Source: Plazaster borealis (Eukaryota > Echinodermata > Asteroidea > Forcipulatida > Labidiasteridae). From it: DNA of 64,000 nt. Each line of letters opens with the position of its first letter. Position 1 is the first letter of the stretch. The notes below the pieces were generated by a model. That model was not told where the DNA came from and searched no databases. It saw only the letters and a program-made list of their open reading frames with translations. The stretch covers positions 18,440,501-18,504,500 of the forward strand of contig CM037459.1 of the NCBI GenBank assembly GCA_021014325.1. Direction: 5' to 3'. The position numbers and the translations under genes are program-made. Of the stretch, positions 21,479 through 33,923 are shown piece by piece.

Positions 21479-24400
21479 CAATTAGTACTTTACAAACATA
21501 TTGGTTATTTTTATGAAGGTAATTTTTACTCTAAGTTACAAATGATTGGGTTTTTAAGCGAGGTAGTTTTTACTGCGCGTATAAAAGTTGTTTCACCTTC
21601 CATGCAAAGTTTTTATCTTGATACTATATGATACTAGGCCTATCCAATCAAATAAAAAACAGGACGCGGCACGCTGGACGGTCAGTCCCCCCCCCCCCAC
21701 CTCACCTCCCCACCCCAAGAGAATATAAATAACTATATGAACCTGATAAAAGGATAAATGAAACGACTGTCTAATGGGGATAAACCTATACAGCTCATCA
21801 AAGATGCTATCATTATCCCTTAGAAATAATGAACCAATCGGTGTAGTAGGCCTAGTATGTGATGTTTGCACACCTGTCTGTCTCATAAGCTGGGATCAAG
21901 GAGCAATCCTTTACCTTTGCTATACATTTGGTTGCTCAGCGAGGGCGCCCTCTTGCTAATAGTAGAGCTGACTCTGGATTTTTCTTGTAATATACAACTT
22001 AAATGTCTGATTTGTGTGTTTTAAAGATGACAGCTGTTCCGATTCATACAACAAAAGACGCCACAAACTAAACAACGTGTGGGTTTAACCACGGTAGAAA
22101 CTAATTCTCGCTTTGAAGGGAGTTAAATGCTTGAAATTTAATGGCAACATTATACAGTAAAATGGGGCTTCTCTATGGTGGACCCTACCTTTGCCAAAAC
22201 GTAAAAAGACGAGACTTTTGTATATAGGAACGTTGTGATGAGTCGATTCTAATAAACTGCGCCCTCGCGATGGATTACGTTATCAGTTTGATATTCGGTG
22301 TCCCTTCTGCGCATACACTGCCTTTGCAGGCGCCACCCACGGCAATACCCAACGTTGCATAACTCGAAACGGACCTTCAATGGGACCGTCTTGATACGAG
22401 ACTAGCAGTGTGAGATGAGGCCTCTGTCGTGCATAATTTACATCCAGCATTAGAGCTAAGAATTATAGCCAGTATTGCAGATCCTTTAGTCACGACCACC
22501 AACTCCATTAAAGGGTTAGCATAAAATAAACCTTCGGGGAGTGACATTTACTCAAACCATTTTTTTCAAAGCAACCCTTGTATAGATGGAATAGAAATTT
22601 CTCAATACTTCTCAATAAAAAAATAAACATATACATAAAATCCTTAAGCGCAACCAATTAAGAGTTCATTGTTCTTGGGTTTTTTAACAGTAATACATGA
22701 TGCCATGCTTCCATTAAAGTCAAACCAAGCACTACGATGTCGAACTTTACATCATTTAAGACTGTAACTCTTTGGCATTTGATCGGTTACATTTATTATG
22801 TTCACAATTTTGTTTTTGCTTGTGTTTTGGGGGGTTTTACCTTAAAGAAAGGGAGTGCTCCTTTAAGTGCTATAGAAGTCTCTGGCATGGAAAGTGATGA
22901 AGCGTATAGCCCTGTTGTTGACAGCATGCAAGACGCCACTCGGATTAATATTTCACATAATACGATCATTCCGGGCATTAAAGCGGAAGTATTGCGTGGA
23001 TAAATTGGGGCAAATTGACTAAGAAGGCAAATATTACGCTGCTGATGATAGCAGTTTGCTCCTTCAAGAAAATTGCTGTCGTCATTATTTTCCAGAAACA
23101 GTGACCACTTGGATCATTTGCTTTGGAGCGGTACAGTTTCAGAAGTTCAATTGTGCTATTAACTAAAAGTCAAATCATATGTTCATTTACCGTCAACTAT
23201 AATAGGCTGTTCAGAAACTTTCAGAAACTTTCGAAAGTCGGCTAATCTCAAGAGGGATGTAGTGACTTGGATAAAGCTGACTTGTGTGTAAAAACTCGCC
23301 AGAACTCAATGCATCAGCATTGGCCTTAAAGTCACCCTAAAGGCGTCGATGCAGCTACTACAAAGCATACCTATCTGCCTTGCCCCACTTTCACATTCCG
23401 CGCTTGCACGTCATAAGCCCAGCAGCCTTTGCGCGCTTTCAAAGAAAAACTTCTTGACCTATGACATTATTTAAATTTAAGCTGACCTTCGACGTGTCCC
23501 TCAAGAACACGACCAAGTAGACTTTACTTATAGTATCTCGACTTCTTCACATTATGTGACCCGTCGGTGAACTGACCACGGCTATTCAAAAAACTTCGTA
23601 ACACTGTATACGTTGCTATTGGCAACCGATCTTCCTTGGACAATGTCTCCGTCGCAATTTATATTTAATCATTGACGAGAAATATTGTGTGGAATTCAGT
23701 TCTTAATTTGAATTTCGTTTACAGTCAATTTAAAAAAGGCACCATAAATTAAACTAACTCAAACACAAACGGTGACTTTTTCTAAAACAATTTCTTCGAA
23801 TAGTGAGCAACTATTTCAAAGAATACAGGCCCGGAATATAATCTTTCAGAGGGCAAGGCCATTTTCATTTTACAAAGGGTACTTCCATTGGAAAACCTGA
23901 AAGTATATGCGAAACTTTTGAAGGGGCACCAAAGCCAAGACCAGAGCAACGAAGGCCATGGCCTCTGTGGCCTCCGTTTAATTCCAAGCCTGAAAAAATT
24001 GTATGTCTGTTTTAAGATTTCTCCTTGAAACTCGACGTCTCTAAAAACGATTCAGTTTTCAGAACCATAAACAATTGCTTCATTCATCCCTTTAAAGCAG
24101 CCGTTGCAACACTAATGGAGGACTTCATCTTCTGAATAAACGAAAGAGGGCGCTGTCTAGTTGTGACTACGAAACCCAGGGATCTTGCTGCGCATCGCCC
24201 ATCGTGGGGAAACGTATTCGTCGATTATCTGCTCCTCACGTCCGTAATGGTTAATTGAGCATGCATCCGAGTACATCACAGACGATGCACTCATTCTCCC
24301 TGTGGATCTAGCGTCTCGCCGACGGTATCCTCCACCACTCTAAATCGCTGATACTCTCGTGGTCATCTCGACCATCAACCATCTCGACACTATTAAGCCA

Positions 24401-25740
24401 ATAATTTCCGTTTGGCAGAAACACGGCATCTTTTTGAAGAAGTGATGGAACCAAGCCGACAGCCAATCGTATTTACAATGTGAAAAGGTAAGCTCCAAAT
24501 ACAAACTCGTACACAAATTGCTGTGAGTTCAAATATATTTTTAAACTCCATATTTCGCTCTTTTATAAACTAATCTAAATTGAGTGTAAACACAATGAAG
24601 TAGACGCTACGTGGTTCATTTGAAGCAATTGCAAAGTAATAACCCACTTTTTGACATAGGGGCCTACAAGAAAGTAAAAATCGTCAACAAAACTATTTTG
24701 TAAAAAATAAACTGCTCTTTTGACCGAATTTGCCCAACTAATCCAGGACAGAGAGCAAAATAAATTCGTAAAACCCACAAGAGATTGGTGTTTGGGATTA
24801 TTTCTACATTGCCTACGGAAAAAAAATGAAACTGTTTTTAAACGAATTGCATTCTCAGATTTCCTTATTTCGTAAGCAGAATGTTGATTAATTTTTGTAT
24901 TGAAGTGTGAGAGTTGGGCCGTCAGTCGCATGTGGCATATTAATGTAAAATTTCCAAATAAAAACGCGTGGTTCTAAAAATAAATGTTGAAAGTGCTAAA
25001 GGGCAGGGTGAGTTAAGACGTATTGTGGGTGCTGCTTTCCTTTATAAGACTTCAAAATCGTTGGTAATGCAGACAACATAAGTCTAAGTTACATTTAATA
25101 AAAATGACCTTTTTGAAAACACTTGGATCAGATTATTCTGTCACCGTGGCCTGCAATGTATGCTATCTGGCATACCTTGTCATGTTACACAACATGGTCG
25201 CCTGACACCCCACCGTGCGTGTATGACGCACGGCATTTTACACGCACGCTGCAGTAACTCTCCCGTCGCTCAGGCCTCTGACAGTCTTAACAGGCATTAT
25301 CGTATTAAAGATAGTATTACATCATTGCTTCTTGTTTTCAATCAACACACCACCAAAACAACCTGTGAAAATATCTTCAAAATAGGTGATCCACAATAGG
25401 TGATCCTAAAACAAAGAGCAATATTTTGTTTTGTGCACGTTCTTATTAACCAGATTCATCTGACGTCATCAACCACGATAAATCTTTGTCTGCACCATTT
25501 TGGAAGTCAGTTTCCACGTCCATTGTGTTACTGTGTAGCGCGCATTTAGGCAACGCGCGCGTGGCGGTGCGACGCGCATAACTTGCAGTTTGACTCCAAA
25601 CGGGCAGATCCTGTGACGTCAGTGCAAGGTCAATTACGGTGGTCAAAATTGAACTTTATGCATACGACGTCATTTAAGTTTTTGTACCTCGGCTAAAGGT
25701 CAAAAGGAGCTTGCTCAAGGTTGCGTACATGGATGCGCGT
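21479..25740. other. Long spacer without a supported gene
   Basis: No transposon protein, tRNA or long frame. It contains a 12-C run at 21687-21698, GAGGGCGC words (21942-21954, 22260, 24145-24154), and GC-richer sequence at 24170-24370 that could be regulatory. Confidence 0.35.
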
Positions 25741-26275
25741 TTCTAAGTGTTGGGCACCGCGCGCCACTGCTGCTGTGTCGTCAGTGCCCAGATTATGCAC
25801 AAAGACATGAGGAAATCGTGTTCCTTTTCACTCTCTATGGAAATTAGATGTTTTCCTCAACGACTTACACAATTTCCTTGACAGGACATCATGATATACC
25901 AATGTAGATCACGGACCACAAATACTTGCAGCTAAATAGAAACCGAATCATCCTGAAAACGGTGCATGGCTTAGGTGAGTTTAAGGGTCATAGACGCGGA
26001 AACTGCACAGTCGCATAGTTTAATGCGTTGCATCGGCAAGGTATTTTGTCAGAATTTCAGTATTTTACTTTCTGCTTAATTTTAAAAATTAAGCAAGAAT
26101 GTAGTACATCGTTATATCATGCAGCCATTTCAGGGAAATTGCATAGATTGTCGAGGAAGACATTCAATTCCCATAAAAAGAGAAAAGGGAAACGATTTCC
26201 CCATGTCTTTGTGCATAATCTGGGCACTGACGACACCGCGCGCGGTGCCCAACACTTGCGCGCCCGGATTGGCGT
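25741..26275. repeat. Large inverted repeat, arms about 175 bp
   Basis: The left arm from about 25747 (AAGTGTTGGGCACCGCGCGC, CAGATTATGCACAAAGACAT, CATGATATACCAATGTA) is inverted at about 26095-26262. Divergence is moderate with small indels; the spacer is about 175 bp. No ORF is conserved across arms, so a foldback DNA element is likely. Confidence 0.85.
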
Positions 26276-26586
26276 ATAGACCTTTCTTTTGAAATGTCAC
26301 AGCCCAAGTTTTTGCCAACCGAGGTTGGAAAACTATGGAAAGCCATAAATGCAAAGCATAAGCAGATAGCCACAGTTTGTAATAATGTTACACAAATATT
26401 TTTAAAATAGTGTTGAATTTGTTGGGAAAAAAGGCAACCAATCATGGTATGTATTTTTGGTTGATTGAAAGTTACAGAAATGTTGAATTTGGACACAACA
26501 TTTGTTAACACGATTGAATGTTTTGCTAACATTCGACCGTCCATGCCAACCAGCGCGGTTTGTTTATCAACAAAAGAAAGGTCTAT
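26276..26586. mobile_element. TIR element (ATAGACCTTTCTTTTG)
   Basis: A perfect 16-bp terminal inverted repeat: ATAGACCTTTCTTTTG at 26276-26291 and its complement at 26571-26586. It starts exactly where the previous inverted repeat ends. 311 bp, non-coding. Confidence 0.8.
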
Positions 26587-27528
26587 TGCTCCATCAATCT
26601 ATTTACCTCTATAGATGGCGCCATGATGACTTCATACATGAGGTCCACTAGGAACAGTGATTTTGGATATCATCCAATGTCACTTTTCCAACTTTGACAA
26701 GGTTTCAGGCGGAAATATTTCTCTGTAGGATTGGTACTGGTAGGAACTTTATAATCAGTGAGCTTTCAGATTGAGTTTGATCAATTACTTTGTTTCTACT
26801 TTTACCAGTCTTTTACTCTTCTTTAGAGCACATGTACAGCAGTGGTAATTGTCAAAGACCAGTATCCACTTTTTTGTGACCCAACAAATACATGATTAAC
26901 AAACCTGTGAAAGTTTAAGCTCAATTGGTCATTGGAGTCACGAGAAAACAGTGAAAGGAACCAATGCTTTCAACGTATTTGAACACTTGGTTTTGGACTC
27001 GCGAGTACAGAACTAATTGTTTTACTCATTTTTCAAGCAAACATTATTTCACGGGAACTTTGCCACCATGATCATCTTTATACCACATGTAAGTTATGTT
27101 CAAATCTGTAAGCGTTCGTTGTTTTCAATCTTACCAATGTTGGACACGCCCTTAACAGGTTTATTACAGTAATAATTGGTTATAACCTGATTTCATAATA
27201 ATTTGCAAGATGTTTGAAGACTCACCTATTAGAAAGGTGAGAAAAACTGATTAGTTTTAAAATTAAAATACAAGCTTTGAAATGAAATTCAATCGTTGTG
27301 TCAGTGGGAGCTCCGGTTTTAATAATGTATGATGCATCATTAAAAGAGTAGTACACAATATGTGAAAATTTCATCGAATACGGTGATCACGTTTTCAATG
27401 TTTTAGATTTCAAAAGGAAGAAAAAACTTTTTTGTGGAAGGTCGTCAGTTCGTACTGTTTGTTTTTATTTTACACTGAAGGTGCCATCTGACATGCTGAG
27501 ATCCGGTTATAATTTACTGCAGGATGAT
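26587..27528. other. Spacer with a TTAA-element fragment
   Basis: 26846-26970 (GGTAATTGTCAAAGACCAG, then ACAAACCTGTGAAAGTTTAA) is a truncated piece of the TTAA hairpin family. Otherwise nothing recognised. Confidence 0.6.
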
Positions 27529-27888
27529 GACTCCATAAACGTAAGATGACGACATCCTGAGATGCTTATCTCGGATGACGACATCCTATAGCAAGATGTC
27601 GTCTTCCCAATATATTTTATCTTAGTATGTCGACATCATGAAAGTAATATGTCGACTTCCCGAGATAAATTATCTCGGGATGGCGACATCCTGAACGTAG
27701 ATTGTCGACTTTCCAAGATAATTCATCCCATAACTTTCATGATGTCGGCATCCCGAGATGAAATAAAATATATCTGGAAGACGACATTCTACTTTCAAGA
27801 TGTCGGCATTCCGAGATATCTCGGGATGTCCGACGTCATCTAACGTTTATGATGTCATCACCCTGCATTAAATTTATCTCAGGATGTT
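27529..27888. repeat. Degenerate TCTCGGGATGNCGACATC repeat block
   Basis: Words such as TCCCGAGATA, TATCTCGGGATG, ATGTCGACATC and GATGTCGGCATCC recur about ten times in both orientations across 360 bp. Neighbouring units form short palindromes. A satellite-like or multi-hairpin block. Confidence 0.8.
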
Positions 27889-29176
27889 GGGTGGCACTTC
27901 CAGAGCTCCGTAGACAGTTTATATTTAGACTTTATCCTTTTAAAAAGAAGAAGAATAGAAACGATTACATGCGTCCAAACCGCTGCACAGCGTGCAGCAA
28001 AGCTGACGAATTTCAATTCATGCTCCTAAAAATCAATTACGTGGAGATCAACAAAGGCTGTGTTAAACTCGTCTTGGGAGCACAATTTCAGTGAAAAAGT
28101 AAATCCATGTTGCCTATGCAAGCACACCAGTCTATTTACTACAGGATTGATTTCATTAGAACGAGTTCAATCAAGGTCAGACCTGGGTCGCTGTCGATGG
28201 AGACAAACTATTTCAGAAAACGCACCCGTGTATAAATTGCTCATAATATCTGACACTTTATAGACAGCACCCGAACAGGTTATACTTGAAACCGCGAAGG
28301 GCCTTCCAGAGGCTATCAATTATATCTAGCTATCTATGAATCAAAACTATATCAGATCTCCAGAAACCTCGAGGGGAAAACGATGCTAAGTGGCAATTAG
28401 CTCTTGTTATTACCCGCAGGGTGGAAATTGACAGTTATTTGTTTAAAATTTCACTTAAAGATAAAACGGTACAACTCAGGTTTGGGGTTTTTCCAGTGAG
28501 ATAAAATAATTAACGAATTTAAAACTAAAAGCTTAAATTGAACGTTTACAGTTGAAACAATCTTCAGGGGATTGTTTTTGTCTGAAATATTGTTATATTC
28601 AAGAAATTTGAATCCAATTTGTTTACTTTTGCCTGCAGGGAAATATAAATGACAGGAGTATGATATAATAAAGGAATATAATAATTTTAAAGTACAACCG
28701 TTGGACAATGTCCTCCCCAAAATATAAGGTAAAGTTTCAATACAATTTGTACACAAATTTATATAACATTTCTTGAACACTAGACTGGGTGGTTGAATGA
28801 GTTTTCCCTGTATTAGTAAATATACAGCCAATGTTTTTCAACCAATGGCAATGAAGGACTATCTAGCTGACGTGGGACCAAGGCATGTGGAAAATAACAA
28901 AACCACGAATATTCATTGTTGTGTGGATGTTTAGCCACACATGCTAATGCGTCACTTTGTCTCCTTCACATTTCATAGCATTGTACGTTGGAACCCAAAG
29001 TTCCCAAACTTTACGTTCAAAAATACGCGCAAGAACTGAGCTATACTCAGTGAGGTAAATTAACGAATTTCATTCTGAATTCTTATTATGAAAACTTGTA
29101 AGCGCGTAGGAATCTTCACGAGAACAAAGACATGTTAATGATATTTTCTCTTTACCCGGCAACCGAACTAAGATAT
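27889..29176. other. AT-rich spacer
   Basis: The long frame on the minus strand at 28451-28831 is made of AT-rich low-information codons and is not called. Confidence 0.4.
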
Positions 29177-29285
29177 TGACAAAATAGATAGCTCAGTTGG
29201 TAGAGCGCCGGCATGTTAATCTGGAGGTCGCAGATTCAAATCCCGCTCTGGTCAATTTTTCTTTGTTCAACCCAAAATTAATTAA
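29177..29285 (+). mobile_element. tRNA-Asn-like SINE fragment
   Basis: Box A TAGCTCAGTTGGTAGAGCGC and box B AGATTCAAATCC are present, with ATGTTAA giving a GTT (Asn) anticodon loop. The acceptor stem does not pair and the T-stem has mismatches, so a functional tRNA is unlikely. TTTTTCTTTGTTCAACCC follows as a SINE-like body. Confidence 0.7.
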
Positions 29286-29522
29286 ACTTTACCCAGTTCT
29301 GATAGAACTTATAATAATTCTTATATACTGCCAGGGAGTAGAATTTATTGATCGGGGATTTCTTATAATTATGTTTACAATCCCTGAGTGAAATAAGTTT
29401 GGTTTCAACGTTTCGACTAGCCTGCTCTAGTCATCTTCATCAGGATTGAATTAATGTAATCTTCCAAAACAATAGTGTAACATTTCCTTCATGGCGGTGG
29501 ACAAATTATAGAAACAAACATT

Positions 29523-29877
29523 TTAAAGGCACTGTACACGTTTGGTAATTACTAGAAATTGGCATAAAACTGACTTGGTAACAAGCAACGGAGAGTTGTT
29601 GATAGTATAAAATATTGTAGGAAACGACTCCCTCTGAAGTAACGTAGTTTTTGAGAAAGAGGTAATTTCTCACTAAAATAATAAAAACTTCTTACAAGAA
29701 GTTTTTGTTCCTATCTGAAAGCACACAAATTTGTACAACAAGGGTGTAATTTCTTTCATCATTTTCTTGCAACTTCGATGACCAATTGAGCCAAAATTTT
29801 CACAGGCTTGTTATTTTATGCATATGTTGGGCGAACACTGGTCTTTGACAATTACCAAACGTGTTCAGTGCCTTTAA
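29523..29877 (-). mobile_element. TTAA hairpin element, copy E
   Basis: TTAA flanks are intact, with ends AAGGCACTGTACACGTTTGG and CCAAACGTGTTCAGTGCCTT. The central palindrome at 29683-29706 has one mismatched pair at its centre (CTTCTTACAAGAAG). Confidence 0.9.
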
Positions 29878-29934
29878 GCATAGGACTTTTTAATTTTTAA
29901 TTATTTTTTTTCGTAGTTTTAATGACACTTCCAT

Positions 29935-30311
29935 TCTCAGTTACCCACTTTGTAAAACTAAAAGTACTCTGGGAGATCGCGCTTTTGAGTGTGTTGCCCC
30001 TAAACTCTGGAACGCTCTCCCACATGCCATCAGGATCGCCAATAATACAGGTAGCTTCAAAACGTTGCTAAAGACCCATTTATTTCGGCAGGCTTTTTAT
30101 TAGGTTTTTTGTTTTTTTGCAGCCTTTGGCCGGCTGATGTATAATTTATGTTGATTGTTCTTAACTATTGTTCTTATATTTCTGTGTTTATTCCATTTTT
30201 AAATATTCTTAAATATCTGTTAACATCTGTACTTTTTTACTATTGTAATGCGCATCTGTACATATTTGTATGAAACTTGCGCATAATAAATGAATAAATT
30301 ATTATTAATTA
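29935..30311 (+). mobile_element. CR1/L2-like LINE 3' end
   Basis: 29972-30103 encodes GDRAFECVAPKLWNALPHAI and then FKTLLKTHLF before a stop, the conserved end of CR1/L2-type reverse transcriptases. A 3' UTR follows and ends in an ATTATT-type tail at 30296-30311. The element is 5'-truncated, as is usual for LINE insertions, and has no intact catalytic domain. Confidence 0.85.
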
Positions 30312-30890
30312 TTAGGACTAGAATTATGAATCTGTGCACTTTTAGTGTTTAAGTACAGAGCTAGAATGAAAAGACTTCCATTGGACCAAGACTAAGACGT
30401 GAGACCAAAACGGTGGGGAGACTGAGAAAGACAAAACACGTAGAACGGTATCAGAACGACAGGACTAATTGACTATGCTATCGATCACCCAGTAGACGCT
30501 GATAAAAATCAATCAATCAATCAGTCAATCAATTTACCAGTTTGGAATCCACATTACGCTCGGATCAGTGGATGATCAGAACCAATTACCCTTTGGGGGA
30601 AAAGTGCCTTCATCTTTTGGAAATGAAAGCGGCTGTGTTGATGGTAAACATGCATTTCTGTGCAAGAACTTCAAGCAAAAAATCCCCAACTCAAAACACA
30701 CATTAAGAATACAAAATTAAGCGCCGAACTTCATGAATATTTGCTCTGATGTTCTTTGCAGAAAATGTGAAGGAAACTAACCTAGTTTTCAATAAAGAAC
30801 ACATCGCCGCGTCGTCAGTGCACTAAAAGGTTGTATCTCGATTTTGTAAAAACATCGTATCATCACTTCAAAAACTATAGGATGTTTAAA
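30312..30890. other. Spacer
   Basis: It contains a short (AATC)n tract at about 30508-30533. No gene. Confidence 0.4.
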
Positions 30891-31060
30891 CTGACACCAT
30901 GGGTGTTAGTCACTATTAATAGATACCAAGAAAGAATATAACTTTACACCATTAGGTTTCTGCAAAAACAATTACACTGGTGTTATTCTAACACCCTAAG
31001 ATGTTAATTTTGATTCTCTCTTCGGTATCTATTATGTGACATGGTGTCAATTTTAACATT
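30891..31060. mobile_element. Partial MITE related to 4726-4955
   Basis: It shares TGCAAAAACAATTACACTGG, TGATTCTCTCTTCGGTATCT and GGTGTCAATTTTAACA with that copy. The right terminus is replaced by the element starting near 31060. Confidence 0.75.
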
Positions 31061-31239
31061 GATGGGTCAGTATGACCGGAATCTGTGTCATAATGACCCA
31101 TAAATTGCTTAAACTGACGCATCCGAGTTAAAATCCCATTTCTAAAAACCAGTTTCCGGGTAAACCTGACTTAGAAATAGCTCAGGCCCCCTGGGACCAG
31201 GAATCCGGGTCAATTCTGACCCGGGAGTTTTTAGAGTGT
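31060..31239. mobile_element. GGGTCA-rich MITE
   Basis: It ends CCGGGTCAATTCTGACCCGG then GAGTTTTTAGAGTG, the same right end as 52574-52712, and shares AGGCCCCCTGGGACC with it. Several GGGTCA/TGACCC pairs form nested short stems. Confidence 0.75.
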
Positions 31240-31364
31240 AGTTGGAATAAAACAGAAGTAACAAACAAGTCGACAGTCCTTTCAAAACAACCAAATTAAC
31301 TATTAACCAAACAACACCCAGTATTGACAACATTCCAATAAACAGTGGTGCGCATTGAAAAGGA

Positions 31365-31968
31365 AGTGTATCTGAAGATGCATGTCATCATGTGATTCGC
31401 AGCCATGTTCTTTCCCGGTTAGATTATTGTAACGGGTTGCTTACACAAGTCCCACGGATGCATATTAAGAGACTTCAAAGTTTGCAGAACTGGGCTGCTC
31501 GTGTTATCTAAGATCGCTTCATTGGTTACCAATTAAACAGAGGATTGTATTTAAGATTCTTTTATTTGTATACAAATTCTTTCATAATCAGGCACCAGAG
31601 TATTTTAATGAGTGTCTTGAGTTGTATCATCTTTTGCGCACAAATCTTCGCTCCAATGCAGATCCATTTCGGCTAACTTTTCCCATGACTCGTAGTAGTA
31701 AGGCAGGAGATCGTACATTCACTGTTACATCAGCTAAGGTGTGGAATGAAATTCCCTCCTATATTAAATCTGCTCCATCAGTGGATGTGTTTAAGAAGAT
31801 CCTCAAAACATACCTCTTTCCTAATTGATGTATTATTGTTGTTTGGTTTGTACAATGTTTAATGATTTGTTGATATATTGCTCATTACTATTGTAAACGC
31901 TGTGATATATTTATACTATGAATAGCGTACCTAAATGCATAATAATAATAGTAATAATAATAATAATA
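31365..31968 (+). mobile_element. CR1/L2-like LINE reverse transcriptase 3' fragment with one frameshift
   Basis: 31389-31511 reads SRLDYCNGLL and RLQSLQNWAARVI, then hits TAA. After a shift, 31514-31828 is open and includes SLHWLPIKQRIVFKILLF and WNEIPSYIK, ending KTYLFPN. These are the hallmark C-terminal motifs of CR1/L2 reverse transcriptases. A UTR and an (ATA)n tail (31940-31968) follow. The catalytic core is missing and the frame is broken, so it is dead. Confidence 0.9.
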
Positions 31969-32487
31969 ATTTACATGAAATTACATTACAGTAAAACAAG
32001 GAACACATTGTTTTGAAACAATGTTTTCTTTAAAATTATCAGCCGCCGTTGGCTGGCATTATTTACAGATAAGACTTTTTTTGGAAACCCTAGCAAGGGT
32101 GAGTGTATTTACTCTGGTAACAAACAACCCCTACATGCACTCTACACGTACAAATACTTCTTGGGGCGAGATTAAGAGTCTATCCATTAAAGATGAAGTA
32201 CCGTATCGAAGCAGTGTTTGGTTTCAATCTGAATGTTCACACATTATAAAGTCATCAGTTGCAATCCTCCTTGCTTGAAAATACTGTCAGAATTGAGAAG
32301 ACGGTAATGGAGAAACCGTTGCTTGTTTTGATTGCCGCAACCGAAATAAGTCAGAGAAAAACGTGCACAGAAAGCCTGACAAAATATCAACACTTTTAAG
32401 TTTTCGTTGTTTCACTTTGTTGCTCTGTTTGCAAGGTTGGTTGTATGATTTGTTTATTAAAAACTAGAGGATGGAAATTCACTTATT
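31969..32487. other. Spacer
   Basis: Nothing recognised. Confidence 0.4.
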
Positions 32488-32513
32488 CTTAAAACAACAA
32501 CAACAACCACAAA

Positions 32514-32581
<68 letters not shown>

Positions 32582-32606
32582 GCAACAACAACAACAGCAA
32601 CAATAG
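32488..32606 (+). repeat. (CAA)n microsatellite
   Basis: About 115 bp of CAA/ACA units with rare CAG or CAT variants. Confidence 0.95.
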
Positions 32607-32796
32607 TGCGCTTTCCCTTGAAGTTCAACTCTGTCACTGTGACAGCGTAAAGAGTGCCACCGGAAAGCGAGTTGACAAGTTCGTTTACGCATTTGATTTT
32701 AGATCTTTGATTTTGTACAAACTGTAAATAAATATTGACGGAACTTACTCGGGGCGGGGGGTGGAGAGGTGGGTTACTGGAAGAATCAATTCTCTC

Positions 32797-33416
32797 TAAT
32801 AATCGTAATACACAGTTCTTGTATATCGCTTTATCACACCTGAGGGCGTCTCAAAGCGCTCATTATTATTTTTGTCTACAAGGTATGCGGAGCTGTGTTC
32901 GAAATGTAAGACCCATTTATTTACACAGCACCATGTAATGGTTTAGATTGGGTGATGTGGCGCAATCTGCATCCAACCATGCCAGAAAACACCGGGGTGA
33001 ACCCCTTCTCGTAACGCCTTATAAGTGTACTAGGTTCTTTTACGTACATTACAACACACAGGAATTACGGCTTTACGTCCCATCCGAAGGACGAAGCAAT
33101 AATGGTTTAAGTGTCTTGCTTAAGGACACAAGTGTCAAGACTGGGACTTGAACCCCCACTGAACAGAAACAACAGGCAAGGCCCAATTTCATTTCATTAG
33201 AGCTCCATAAGTCACAAAATAAGCTAAGCACATAAATTACAAAGTACCGGTAATAAACCACAATGCTTATCACATCACATCCATCATCACATCCATCTGT
33301 GACTGGTATCCAGCTCATTTCTGCTATGCAGAAAACTACCAAGCAATAGTTTCTGCTTACGCAGAAATTGGACCCATAGCTTGAGTCCAGGTTTGACTGC
33401 TCGGCCACGAGGCGCC
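32797..33416 (-). mobile_element. tRNA-Leu-type SINE, long body, interrupted by a foldback element
   Basis: Same long-body subfamily as 21058-21478: TATATCGCTTTATCACACCT and GTCTCAAAGCGCTCATTATT near the tail, head ending GCTCGGCCACGAGGCGCC at about 33416. The tRNA head is split by the 33180-33375 insertion between box B and the anticodon arm. Confidence 0.88.
33180..33375. mobile_element. Foldback element inserted in a SINE
   Basis: It starts GGCCCAATTTCATTTCATTA and ends GCAGAAATTGGACCC, the terminal pair of the GGGCCC family. It interrupts the SINE head, so it inserted later. Confidence 0.8.
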
Positions 33417-33923
33417 TCAATATACCTTAATACACGCCTCTATACCTTGGTTAGGATATACATTATACGCACACTTAAACATTCAATCCTAATACAGAAA
33501 ACAATCACCAATTATAAACCATGATTGTCAATAACCCACGGCATCATGCCGAAGGTGTTAGAAGTTAATTAGCAAAGGCAACAACCTCTTGCGATGTATT
33601 CAGTAATTTCCTCAGGATGTCCTTGGGGTCGAGGGGTGGGGCTTGGGATTCGCAATTGACACATCTTACCGGACAGACTGGAATCTCTGACTAGACGATG
33701 GATATTATGATGTTCCCAGTTGAATTTCCCTGGTGTACATCTGATACTAAAGGAAAGTAATACCGCGGAGTATCTGATGATAATTGTTCTTGATTACTGA
33801 AAGAGGAAGTAAATCATTGATTCGGATGAATGCATTCATTCCCATCCCCTGGTTTTCAATGTAAACACACCAAATAGAAATACAATCTCCTATACAAAAT
33901 GTTCTCCAATTCCGTGGGTCCTT
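33417..33923. other. Spacer
   Basis: Nothing recognised. Confidence 0.4.

Noticed and set aside
28451..28831. 126-codon minus-strand frame
   Set aside because: AT-rich, low-information sequence without a recognisable domain.
29177..29255. tRNA-Asn gene
   Set aside because: The acceptor stem does not pair, the T-stem has mismatches, and a SINE-like body follows.
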